Part shown: piece by piece, positions 30,574 to 39,249 of the stretch
Numbering within the stretch: the first letter of the stretch is position 1
Layout of the letters: every line of letters starts with the position of its first letter
From: Maribacter algicola
GTDB taxonomy: Bacteria; Bacteroidota; Bacteroidia; Flavobacteriales; Flavobacteriaceae
Length of the DNA stretch: 64,000 nucleotides
NCBI RefSeq assembly: GCF_003933245.1
Contig: NZ_QUSX01000002.1
Span: forward strand, 62,001 to 126,000
Direction: 5' to 3'
Translations under genes and position numbers: made by a program
Notes under the pieces: model-generated
What the model saw: the letters and a program-made list of their open reading frames with translations, nothing else
What the model was told of the DNA's origin: nothing
The model's database searches: none

Positions 30574-31424
30574 TATAGAGCTTTTGCGACTTGTTTTGAA
30601 GTTCCTAAACCTTCAATACCAAGCTCTACTACATCACCGGCTTTTAGGTATTTTGGAGGATTGAATCCCAAGCCAACTCCAAAAGGCGTTCCTGTAGAGA
30701 TAATATCCCCGGGTAACAAGGTCATAAACTGGCTTATATAACTCACCAAATATGGTACATTAAAAACTAAATCCGAGGTATTGCTTTTCTGCATGGTTTC
30801 ACCGTTCACGGTTAGCCATAGATCTAAATTATGCGGATCTTTAATTTCGTCCTTGGTGGCAATAAAAGGTCCTATAGGGGCAAAGGTGTCACAACTCTTT
30901 CCTTTTACCCACTGTCCATCCCTTTCTAGTTGAAATTCACGTTCACTATAGTCATTATGCAATACATAGCCTGCTACATGCTTCATGGCATCTTCTTTGG
31001 AAACGTAACTAGCCTTTTTACCGATTACCACGCCCAATTCCACTTCCCAATCAGTTTTAGTACTTCCTTTAGGGATTATTAAATCGTCGTTGGGTCCAAC
31101 GATCGCCGAGGTGGCCTTAAAGAACAATACAGGTTCCTTAGGTAGTTTCATACCGCTTTCCTCAGCATGCTTTGCATAATTTAAGCCAACACAAACAATT
31201 TTGGAAGGCCTTTTCAATGGAGCGGCAATTCTTGAGTTTTTTTTGAATTTAGGTAGTGTGGATTTATGCTCATTTACCCACTTTTGAAGTTCAAGAATCC
31301 CATTTCCTCCAAAAAAATCTTCATCATAATCCATTCCAAAATCTGAAACATCCACCCAATCTCCATTGTCTAGTTCTACTCCAGGTTTTTCATGATCAAT
31401 AGTTCCTATTCTGATAAGTTTCAT
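30573..31424 (-). CDS. FAH-family 2,4-diketo-3-deoxy-L-fuconate hydrolase
   Basis: 283-residue fumarylacetoacetate-hydrolase fold protein: KIVCVGLNYAKHAEESG, EPVLFFKATSAIVGPND, and the metal-ligand set in TDWEVELGVVIG (Glu, Glu) with HNDYSERE (Asp); GDIISTGTPFGVGLGFNPPKYL near the end. In the non-phosphorylating fucose pathway described in Xanthomonas, this family cleaves 2,4-diketo-3-deoxy-L-fuconate into pyruvate and L-lactate. Position directly after the SDR gene (16 bp) matches that step. Confidence 0.9.
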   Translation of the reverse strand: MKLIRIGTIDHEKPGVELDNGDWVDVSDFGMDYDEDFFGGNGILELQKWVNEHKSTLPKFKKNSRIAAPLKRPSKIVCVGLNYAKHAEESGMKLPKEPVLFFKATSAIVGPNDDLIIPKGSTKTDWEVELGVVIGKKASYVSKEDAMKHVAGYVLHNDYSEREFQLERDGQWVKGKSCDTFAPIGPFIATKDEIKDPHNLDLWLTVNGETMQKSNTSDLVFNVPYLVSYISQFMTLLPGDIISTGTPFGVGLGFNPPKYLKAGDVVELGIEGLGTSKQVAKAL

Positions 31425-31440
31425 TGTTACTTAATTGCTA

Positions 31441-32217
31441 TTAGTTGTTTAATTTAATGAATCCACCGTCAATAGGGAAATCTGTTCCGGTAATAAATGC
31501 GGCTTCATCTGAACACAAGAAAAGGGCCAATGCTGCTATTTCCTCAGGTTGTCCCATTCTACCTATTGGTTGCGATTTTGAGAGCTTATCAAACATCTCA
31601 TCTTCTTTTCCGGAATAGTTCGTTTTTATAAAATTATCTACGAACGGAGTATGCACCCTTGCCGGAGAAATACTGTTGCAACGTATATTATGTGCAATAT
31701 AATCCTTGGCGACGGAATAGGTCATCGTCAATACGGCACCTTTGGTCATGGAATAGGCAAAACGATCAGCTATGCCCACTGTAGAAGCTACCGAAGCCAT
31801 ATTTAATATAATGCCTCCATGTTCTTTCATAGCAGGTATAGTAGCATAAATACAGTTGTAAACCCCTTTAATGTTTACACTGTACAACCTGTCCATATCT
31901 TCCTCGGAAGTTTGTTCAATGTTTCCAACATGGGCAATGCCCGCATTATTGATGAGTATATCTATGGTGGTGTTGGCCGCAATACTATTAATAATTTTCA
32001 CTACTTCCTTTTGATTTGATACGTCACATGAATATGCTTGAGCTTTATGACCATTGGAGGTAATTTCTTCTACAATCTTTTGGGCCATTTCAAGATTATA
32101 ATCCAGAATCTGTACATCAGCACCGTTGTTGGCAAAGGCTTTGGAGAGTGCTTCTCCAATTCCGCTGCCACCACCGGTAACTACCACTGTTTTATTATTA
32201 TAATTATATGAGGACAT
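31441..32217 (-). CDS. SDR, probable 2-keto-3-deoxy-L-fuconate dehydrogenase
   Basis: 258-residue classical SDR with an intact catalytic set: nucleotide motif GGGSGIGEA (15-23), CDVS at 64-67, NNAG at 90-93, Ser142, Tyr155 and Lys159 (YSMTK). It would oxidise 2-keto-3-deoxy-L-fuconate to the 2,4-diketo acid with NAD. It lies one base after the GH29 stop and immediately before the FAH-type hydrolase, its product's consumer. The other SDR of the operon could swap roles, but the order favours this. Confidence 0.85.
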   Translation of the reverse strand: MSSYNYNNKTVVVTGGGSGIGEALSKAFANNGADVQILDYNLEMAQKIVEEITSNGHKAQAYSCDVSNQKEVVKIINSIAANTTIDILINNAGIAHVGNIEQTSEEDMDRLYSVNIKGVYNCIYATIPAMKEHGGIILNMASVASTVGIADRFAYSMTKGAVLTMTYSVAKDYIAHNIRCNSISPARVHTPFVDNFIKTNYSGKEDEMFDKLSKSQPIGRMGQPEEIAALALFLCSDEAAFITGTDFPIDGGFIKLNN

Positions 32218-32218
32218 A

Positions 32219-33565
32219 TTATTTTAAAGTTATTTCAACGATAGTATCTATTGGGTCTATCTGATTTTCTGGAATTTGAATTAACAATCCAAATCTGTTA
32301 TCATCATACACCAATTGTTTGCTTTCTTTGAATAGGGATATACTTTTTATCCTTCCCTCAAAACCCTTTATAAATACCGTGTTATTTTGATCTAGTACAT
32401 GTACATATATTTTTTTGTCCTTTTGGGTGATAGCTAAAGCTTCGGTTGGAGAAATAGGCCCGGCCGAGGTGCCATATATGGTCTCACCATTTTTTTGTAA
32501 CCATTCTCCTATTTTTTTTAATGACTGTACATGCTCATTTTGAATTTTACCATTTGGCATGGGACCTACGTTCAACAATAGATTGCTTCCATACCCCGCA
32601 GCTTTAACTACATAATGAATAAGTTCTTTTTCAGATTTATGTTTTTTATCCTGTAGGTTAAATCCCCAAGATCCATTGATGGTTTCGCAAACCTCGAAAG
32701 GTAACTGGCCAATATCCGATGCAGCTGTACCAAAGCCAGTAGTGTTATTTCCTGGTAAGTCTTTCTCGAACATCTGAAAGTCTTCTCCTTCAATAGGGGC
32801 TATATGGTGGTTATTGCCAATTAGGCATTGTGGTTGAAGGTTATGTATTAAGGAGTAAATTTCATCAAGGTGCCAATCTATTTGTAGCTTTCCTGACTTT
32901 TCTTGATTGGGAACTGATAAAATTGTTTGGTCCCAATAACCATCAAACCAAATACCGGCAATTTCGCCATAGTTGGTTAACAGCTCGGTTAATTGAAGCT
33001 TCATGAATTTAATGTACTCATCCCAATCTCCTTGATTTCTGCCGGGTATTTCCTTACCGGTTCTACCTCTTGGATAATAATCATCTCGGTTCCAGTCCAG
33101 TAAGGAATAATAAAAAAATAGTTTAATATCAGCCTTTTTGCAGGCTTCTGCCAATTCCTTCAATATATCACGACCAAAGGGAGTACTTTCAACTATGTTG
33201 TAATGGCTTGCCTTCGTGTCGAACATTGAAAATCCATCGTGATGTCTACTGGTTATGGTTATATATTTCATTCCTGCCTCTTTTGCCATATTAACCCATT
33301 CATCAGCATTGAATTCAATAGGGTTGAAAAAACTTGGTAGTTTTTCATAGGCGTCAACGGCTATATTTTGGTTGTTCATCACCCACTCGCCATCACCTAA
33401 TATGCTGTAAACACCCCAATGAACAAATAAACCGAACCTAGCCTCCTTAAACCATTCCCTGGCTTCTAAGTTTTCCTTTGTGGGCTCATAATTTTTTTGT
33501 CCTTGACCATAGGTGAGGGTACTGATTAAAAGTACAACTATATAATAAATAAGTTTAGATTTCAT
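32219..33565 (-). CDS. GH29 alpha-L-fucosidase, secreted
   Basis: 448 residues from the ATG at 33565, chosen because it gives a proper signal peptide (MKSKLIYYIV... to about residue 21) and an ATGA overlap with the dehydratase stop; the longer frame to 33589 only adds non-conserved residues. GH29 landmarks: WFKEARFGLFVHWGVYS near 38, TSRHHDGFSMFDTK near 105, LFFYYSLLDWN near 149, and the nucleophile Asp208 in GIWFDGY. It removes terminal alpha-L-fucose in the periplasm. Second gene of the fucose operon, so hydrolysis and catabolism are co-regulated. Confidence 0.92.
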   Translation of the reverse strand: MKSKLIYYIVVLLISTLTYGQGQKNYEPTKENLEAREWFKEARFGLFVHWGVYSILGDGEWVMNNQNIAVDAYEKLPSFFNPIEFNADEWVNMAKEAGMKYITITSRHHDGFSMFDTKASHYNIVESTPFGRDILKELAEACKKADIKLFFYYSLLDWNRDDYYPRGRTGKEIPGRNQGDWDEYIKFMKLQLTELLTNYGEIAGIWFDGYWDQTILSVPNQEKSGKLQIDWHLDEIYSLIHNLQPQCLIGNNHHIAPIEGEDFQMFEKDLPGNNTTGFGTAASDIGQLPFEVCETINGSWGFNLQDKKHKSEKELIHYVVKAAGYGSNLLLNVGPMPNGKIQNEHVQSLKKIGEWLQKNGETIYGTSAGPISPTEALAITQKDKKIYVHVLDQNNTVFIKGFEGRIKSISLFKESKQLVYDDNRFGLLIQIPENQIDPIDTIVEITLK

Positions 33566-34881
33566 ACTAAAACGGGTTGTTTCTTCCATTCCTTTCCATT
33601 TGGGAAACTAAAATCCCTAAGTGATTCTTTCTTCATTGTTATGCTATATCCAGGTTCCAATGGTGGCATATAGGCCCCATTTTTAATGATAACCGGATCA
33701 TGAAAATGTTCATGAAGATGGTCTACATATTCTATTATTCTATTTTCCATAGTACCACTAATGGCAATGTAGTCAATCATTGAAAGGTGTTGAACATATT
33801 CACAAAGACCAACACCTCCGGCGTGGGGGCAAACGGGAATATTAAATTTAGCTGCCATTAACATAATGGCCAATATTTCATTTACGCCACCAACACGGCA
33901 ACTATCTATTTGACAGATTCCCAGTCCACCCGATTGCATTAGTTGTTTGAACATGACCCTATTTTGGCAATGTTCGCCCGTTGCCACCAAAATTGGGCTT
34001 ATTGCTTTAGCAATTTTCGCATGGCCCAATATGTCATCCGGGCTTGTAGGTTCTTCTATCCACCAGGGGTTGAATTTTTTTAGCGACTCCATATTGGTAA
34101 TCGCCTCGTCTACATCCCATTTCTGATTGGCATCCATCATTAATTTAAGGTCATCACCTATTTCTTCACGAATTATGGCGGCCCTTCGCATATCGTCTTT
34201 TAAGTCTGCACCTACCTTAATTTTCATGTGTTTGAATCCACTGGCCTTGGCCTCTTGGCATAGATAGCGCATCTTTTCGTCTGAATAACCCAACCAACCT
34301 GCCGAGGTGGTATAGGCAGGGTAACCTGATTTCAACAAAGCCTCTATACGTTCTTGTTTACCAGATTCTTTCTCCTTAAGCATTGTAAGTGCTTCGTCTG
34401 GAGTAATAACATCAGTTATATAGGTAAAATCAATACAGGAAACCAATTGCTCCGGAGTCATATCGGCCAATAACCGCCATAAGGGTTTGCCTTCTGTTTT
34501 CGCATAAAGATCCCATACGGCATTTACGACGGCTCCCGTAGCTAAATGGATGACCCCTTTTTCTGGACCTAACCATCTTAATTGACTGTCTCCAGTTATC
34601 ATTTTCCAGAATGCGGCCATGTTCTTGGTAAAGCTATCTAAACTTTTACCAATTATCAACGGCGACAATGCTTTTACCGCCGCCACACATATTTCATTTC
34701 CCCTACCTATTGTGAATGTTAATCCATGGCCTTCCAAATTTGGCAAATTCGTTTTTAGAATGACATAGGTAGCGGAATAATCCGGGTCAGGGTTCATAGC
34801 ATCTGAACCATCTAAGGATTTACTTGTGGGAAATCTAATATCTTTAATAGAAATTCCAGAAATAATAATTTTTTCTTTCAT
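33562..34881 (-). CDS. fucD: L-fuconate dehydratase
   Basis: 439-residue enolase-superfamily enzyme, the length of the Xanthomonas FucD protein. Features: GLTFTIGRGNEI near 53, KIKVG (Lys-x-Lys) near 220, metal ligands Asp in MMDANQKWD, Glu in WWIEEPTSPDD and Glu in VATGEHCQNR, catalytic His in CPHAGGVGL, and GTMENRIIEYVDHLHEHF near 380. It converts L-fuconate to 2-keto-3-deoxy-L-fuconate. First gene of the fucose operon, with the regulon element directly in front: the -7-like box ends 18 bp from the ATG, so the mRNA leader must be very short. Confidence 0.92.
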   Translation of the reverse strand: MKEKIIISGISIKDIRFPTSKSLDGSDAMNPDPDYSATYVILKTNLPNLEGHGLTFTIGRGNEICVAAVKALSPLIIGKSLDSFTKNMAAFWKMITGDSQLRWLGPEKGVIHLATGAVVNAVWDLYAKTEGKPLWRLLADMTPEQLVSCIDFTYITDVITPDEALTMLKEKESGKQERIEALLKSGYPAYTTSAGWLGYSDEKMRYLCQEAKASGFKHMKIKVGADLKDDMRRAAIIREEIGDDLKLMMDANQKWDVDEAITNMESLKKFNPWWIEEPTSPDDILGHAKIAKAISPILVATGEHCQNRVMFKQLMQSGGLGICQIDSCRVGGVNEILAIMLMAAKFNIPVCPHAGGVGLCEYVQHLSMIDYIAISGTMENRIIEYVDHLHEHFHDPVIIKNGAYMPPLEPGYSITMKKESLRDFSFPNGKEWKKQPVLV

Positions 34882-34899
34882 TTATTATGAGGTTGTTAA

Positions 34900-34964
34900 C
34901 AAAACTATTTATTGTTTGCAATAGTATCCACCCTTACTATTGCATAATGCTATACTTTTTTTGC
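34900..34964 (-). promoter_or_regulatory. 65-bp regulon element, copy 3 (fucose operon promoter)
   Basis: Read on the minus strand, position 1 is GCAAAAAAAGTATAGC (34964-34949), position 22 GCAAT (34943), position 33 GGTGGAT (34932), and position 58 the perfect Bacteroidota -7 box TAGTTTTG (34907-34900). An added palindrome, TGCAATAGT / ACTATTGCA, spans 34917-34944 with a 10-bp spacer over the second half-site. The element sits in the 88-bp gap between araC and fucD. Confidence 0.88.
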
Positions 34965-34969
34965 CCTCT

Positions 34970-35848
34970 TTATATCAATTCGGATTCATTATTATAAATT
35001 TTAGCAAATTCATTTGGTGTTATCCCCCTAATTAATTTGAATTGTCTATTAAAATTGGACACGTTTCTAAAACCTGACTCATAACAAATTGAAATGATTT
35101 TTTGCTCTCCTTCAATCAACATTTTACAGGCATATCCTATACGTATTTCATTAAGATAACGTGTAAAGGACTTCCTATGGATTTTAGTAAAAAACCTACT
35201 AAAGGCAGATGAATTCATATTGGCAATTTCTGCTACTTTTCTTGAGCTAATAGGTTTATTGAAATTTTTATAGATGTATTCATAAATTTTTTCAAGGTCT
35301 TGGGAAGCGTCTTGATTGAAAGGCTTTATAAACCCGTTGCTAGAGAGAATTCGTGCTTGTGTATCTTCAGCCAATTCCTGAAGAATCTGTAATAATGTTA
35401 TCACCTTTTCAAAGTCCCTTAGGTTCACCAAACTTTTTATCTTGGCTCTTAGATCATTGTCTACATTGGTAAAGACCATGCCTAGAGATGCTTTATGAAT
35501 CAAGTTGGTGATTTTTAACATTTCGGGTACTTCAAAAAAGGTGTCCCCTAAAAATTCCTTCTTAAAGTGTACAGCGATCGCCTCTGCTATCATATCTGTA
35601 TTACCAGTATAATAATCAGGGTCATTAATCCACATATGAGGCAGATTTTTACCTAAAAGAACCACTTCCCCTTCATTGAATTTTTCTATACTATCGCCAA
35701 CAAAACGGGTTCCAGTACTTTTTATAATCATGACCAATTCCAACTCAGGGTGAAAATGCCAAAGTTTTAAAAAATGGGGATAAGAGTTTCGCGTTACACT
35801 TAAGGAGTTAGTAACCGAACTTTTACGATCTATGAAATGGAGTTTCAT
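34970..35848 (-). CDS. AraC-family transcriptional regulator
   Basis: 292 residues. The N-terminal cupin-type sensor (about 15-130) contains FLKLWHFHPELELVMI and GEVVLLGKNLPHMW. The C-terminal AraC/XylS module (about 185-285) has both helix-turn-helix motifs: SSRKVAEIANMNSSAFSRFFTK and KIISICYESGFRNVSNFNRQFK, ending GITPNEFAKIY. It is the only regulator next to the fucose operon and SusCD set. Its gene lies 73 bp after the second FG-GAP gene, so it could be read through from the susC promoter. It is my leading candidate for binding the five 65-bp elements, whose half-sites repeat directly at 21 bp, as AraC-family sites do. Confidence 0.93.
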   Translation of the reverse strand: MKLHFIDRKSSVTNSLSVTRNSYPHFLKLWHFHPELELVMIIKSTGTRFVGDSIEKFNEGEVVLLGKNLPHMWINDPDYYTGNTDMIAEAIAVHFKKEFLGDTFFEVPEMLKITNLIHKASLGMVFTNVDNDLRAKIKSLVNLRDFEKVITLLQILQELAEDTQARILSSNGFIKPFNQDASQDLEKIYEYIYKNFNKPISSRKVAEIANMNSSAFSRFFTKIHRKSFTRYLNEIRIGYACKMLIEGEQKIISICYESGFRNVSNFNRQFKLIRGITPNEFAKIYNNESELI

Positions 35849-35921
35849 TAGCCTTTCTTCTTTATATTGCTTTAATCAAAAGCATATTCTGTATTTTCAA
35901 GCCTTTCCTTTAATTCTAATC

Positions 35922-38900
35922 TTATAATTTTTTGATTACCAAAAGAGGCAAATTATTTCTTGCTACCAAATAGGCTTCTGAATCGTCAATGCCTTTGAAT
36001 TCTTCAATCTTTTTAACTTCTCCTAATATGTTAATTCCGCTTTCGGACGCCGAAAGGGCATTGAATTCGCCTTTCCCTATGCCCTTTAAAAGAAGCCCAA
36101 AATTAGCATCGTTTCTAGGTGTTTCTACTTCAGAACCATATAGATTGCCAGCAATGAGCAAATCTAAATAACCATCCTTATCAAAGTCTTTTACAACGAA
36201 GTCGTTTATGGATGAGGTCTGTGCACGTCTCGGCAAGACCTTTTGGGTAAATTTACCAGATTCGTTTAGGAACACAGAATTGGCGAACGTGCTTGCAGAA
36301 TAGGTTAGTGCCTCATTGAGTTTAGCTGGCGTATATACCTCCGTTAAGCTTGCTTTTGAAAAGGAGCTATAATCAGGGAACTTTTTCTTTATGGAAGGTA
36401 TTTGTTGTGATGAGCATTGACGGCCTCTTAAAGGATATAGTTCGCCTTCACTATAATAACCAAGTACGATATCCAACTTACCATTATCATCAAAATCTTC
36501 TGCATATATTTTGAAGGGTTCTTGCTTTGATGCCTTGTATTTGTAATTAAGACCAAGATTACCTGCTATTATATCCAAATCACCATCATTGTCCAAATCG
36601 GAAAGTTTTACGGTATTCCACCATCCAACGTAATCGCTAAGGCCAAAGTTTTCTGTATAATCTGTGAACTGATCATTTTCTTGTAGATAAACCTTTGGAG
36701 TCATCCATTCGCCCACCAATATGAGATCCAATAAATCATCGTTGTTCAAATCTGCCCATACGGCATCGGTAACCATTCCTAATGTTTGAAATTCGGGAGC
36801 CAATTCCTTACTTACGTCGGTGAATTTCACAGTAGATCCCTCAGTGTCATTTCTCAATAAATAACTATTTACCGGTAAAGGGTATTTGCCAGGGGTTTGC
36901 CGGCCACCTAAAAATAAATCCAAATCACCGTCCTTATCAAAATCCGCAACTCTAACCGGTCCTGTGCTAATGTATAATTTTGGAAGACCTTCCAAACTTT
37001 TCTTGAAGTTCCCTTTACCATCATTTAAATAAAGTCGGTCTTTGTAAAAACGATTACCTTCTGCTTCTTCGTTACCGCCACTGGCCACATATAGGTCTTG
37101 ATCACCATCATTGTCAACATCAAAAAATGTTGCAGAAACATCTTCATAACCCTGATCTGTTTTCCAGATATTTTCCGAATGAGTGTTGAAATTACCTTGG
37201 GCGTTTTGTAAGTACAAATGACCTGATAGGTTTTTTGCCCCACCTATGTAAAAATCATCTAGCCCATCATTGTTTACATCGGCTACAGCCAATGCAGGAC
37301 CTTGTTGCGACATTTTATGTGGTAGGAGTACTTCTCGGTCGAAATCATTAAAATTATTTTCACGATGCGTAAATTGTGGGTCAAGATTTGGTTGGGTACT
37401 GGTAAACATTGCTCTTGGTACGCTACTTTTATTTACGTTCGGTCTGGGTTGGATTTCTTGCTCAACCTCCAAAACCTGATTGGCCCTAATATCTCGTAAA
37501 GTTTGTACTCCTCCTTTAGGCCAATATATCTCTATGGAATCTAACACCTTGATCGAACCTATTCCAAAATGTATTGTAGGATCAACTGATGATTCGTATC
37601 CTCTTGTGGTCTGAAGCTCCACCATTTGTTGTTCAGTATTGTAATAGGCAATTACCTTTGCGCCAATACCGAACTTATTATCTTCTTTACCATTAAGTTT
37701 TAGGCGAAGGAAATTGGAACCGATTTTATTTTGTACTCGATTCTCAAAAATTTGAGAGGTCATATCCAAATGGTTTACAACCAAATCCAAATCACCATCT
37801 AGATCTAGATCTGCATAAGAGGCGCCATTGGAAAATCCTTCCGCACTTAATCCATAGTCAGATTTTTTCTTTTCAAACGAAAGGTCTCCATTATTGGAAA
37901 ATGCAAAATTTGGGACTGGGGTAGAAGGCATACGTTTTACCCACTCTACATATTCTTCAGGCTTGACTTTGCCATACGCCTTTTGAATTCTAAATAGAGC
38001 GTTGTAATCATTGTTATTTACATCACGCCGCATCCCATTAGTTACGAAAAGATCCTTATGGCCGTTGTTCTGCATATCGAATAGTAAGGGACACCAACTC
38101 CAATCGGTATAACTAATGCCTGCAAGCTCTCCAACTTCGATGAAATTATAGACTCCCGTATTCACCTGAAGCGTATTCTTCATGTATTGATGATGAAGCC
38201 CTTTTTCTACAAGGTCATAGAACAACTCGGTATTCATGGCGCTCATATTGGCTTTTTGATCCTCATTGTTGCTTCCCATCATATCCAATTGAACTAGGTC
38301 AGGAAGACCATCATTATTAATATCCGCAGCGTCCGTACCCATTCCAAAATTGGAAGTATGCATGGTATATTTCTGTAATTCATTTTCATACGTTCCGTCT
38401 CCTTGGTTGATATACAAATAGTCACTTGAGTTAAAATCATTTGAGACATAGATGTCCATTTGGCCATCATTATTAAAATCCGAAATACTTATACCCAAGG
38501 TTAATCCATAATTTAAAACCCCTGCTTGTTCAGTAATATCAACAAATTTTCCCTCATCATTTCTATATAATTTGTCAGACGTTTCCAAACTGGGGTTTTT
38601 CATACGTTGCTCAAAAAAAGCATTGTTTTGACTGAAACCATCTGGGGGATAATTCCCAACATATAGATCCAGGTCGCCATCGTTGTCATAATCAAAGAAA
38701 GCGGATTGAATCGAATGGCCTTCATCCGCAATACCATAAGCTTGCGCCTGTTCAGTAAACGTATTGTTCTTATTGTTAATATATAAAAGGTTTTTTCGAA
38801 GATCACCGGGTCCTGCAACACTTACATAAATATCAAGAAAACCGTCGTTGTTGACATCTGCCATGGTCGTGCCCGTGGTCCAATGATTGAACAAACCCTC

Positions 38901-39248
38901 TACACCTGCTGAAACGGTTATATCCTGAAAGGACAAATTTCCTTTGTTTAGGTAAAGCTTGTTTTTACCCATTTGACCAGTAAAGTAGATGTCAGGAAGA
39001 CCGTCATTGTTGATGTCGCCGGTTGATACTCCTCCACCAAAATAAATGAAAGGGTAAATTAGGTAATTGAAATTTTGCGACTCTTGAGTCTTGTTCAAAA
39101 ACTTAATGCCAGAACTATCTGCAGGAATAGCCCTATATGACTGAATAATTTTTATAGGTTGCTCGTTTTGGGCTGTACTTACAGCGGTATCTTTACAAGA
39201 AACAATGATTATCGACAAAATTGCGAAAAGGATAACATGTAGTTTCAT
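35922..39248 (-). CDS. FG-GAP/ASPIC-UnbV (CRTAC1-like) lipoprotein, second of tandem pair
   Basis: 1108 residues from the ATG at 39248, which yields a lipoprotein signal (LSIIIVSC, Cys18) and leaves one base after the previous stop; the frame to 39284 overlaps that gene. Many FG-GAP/VCBS propeller repeats carry Ca-binding loops such as DINNDGLPDIYF and DYDNDGDLDLYVG. Two propellers flank a central ASPIC/UnbV domain (about 510-600; GIGAKV, THFG-like TIHFGIG, VEIYWP-like IEIYWPKGG). Expected at the outer surface with SusCD, perhaps for glycan capture; function not established. Homologous to the preceding gene along its whole length. Confidence 0.9.
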   Translation of the reverse strand: MKLHVILFAILSIIIVSCKDTAVSTAQNEQPIKIIQSYRAIPADSSGIKFLNKTQESQNFNYLIYPFIYFGGGVSTGDINNDGLPDIYFTGQMGKNKLYLNKGNLSFQDITVSAGVEGLFNHWTTGTTMADVNNDGFLDIYVSVAGPGDLRKNLLYINNKNNTFTEQAQAYGIADEGHSIQSAFFDYDNDGDLDLYVGNYPPDGFSQNNAFFEQRMKNPSLETSDKLYRNDEGKFVDITEQAGVLNYGLTLGISISDFNNDGQMDIYVSNDFNSSDYLYINQGDGTYENELQKYTMHTSNFGMGTDAADINNDGLPDLVQLDMMGSNNEDQKANMSAMNTELFYDLVEKGLHHQYMKNTLQVNTGVYNFIEVGELAGISYTDWSWCPLLFDMQNNGHKDLFVTNGMRRDVNNNDYNALFRIQKAYGKVKPEEYVEWVKRMPSTPVPNFAFSNNGDLSFEKKKSDYGLSAEGFSNGASYADLDLDGDLDLVVNHLDMTSQIFENRVQNKIGSNFLRLKLNGKEDNKFGIGAKVIAYYNTEQQMVELQTTRGYESSVDPTIHFGIGSIKVLDSIEIYWPKGGVQTLRDIRANQVLEVEQEIQPRPNVNKSSVPRAMFTSTQPNLDPQFTHRENNFNDFDREVLLPHKMSQQGPALAVADVNNDGLDDFYIGGAKNLSGHLYLQNAQGNFNTHSENIWKTDQGYEDVSATFFDVDNDGDQDLYVASGGNEEAEGNRFYKDRLYLNDGKGNFKKSLEGLPKLYISTGPVRVADFDKDGDLDLFLGGRQTPGKYPLPVNSYLLRNDTEGSTVKFTDVSKELAPEFQTLGMVTDAVWADLNNDDLLDLILVGEWMTPKVYLQENDQFTDYTENFGLSDYVGWWNTVKLSDLDNDGDLDIIAGNLGLNYKYKASKQEPFKIYAEDFDDNGKLDIVLGYYSEGELYPLRGRQCSSQQIPSIKKKFPDYSSFSKASLTEVYTPAKLNEALTYSASTFANSVFLNESGKFTQKVLPRRAQTSSINDFVVKDFDKDGYLDLLIAGNLYGSEVETPRNDANFGLLLKGIGKGEFNALSASESGINILGEVKKIEEFKGIDDSEAYLVARNNLPLLVIKKL

Positions 39249-39249
39249 A

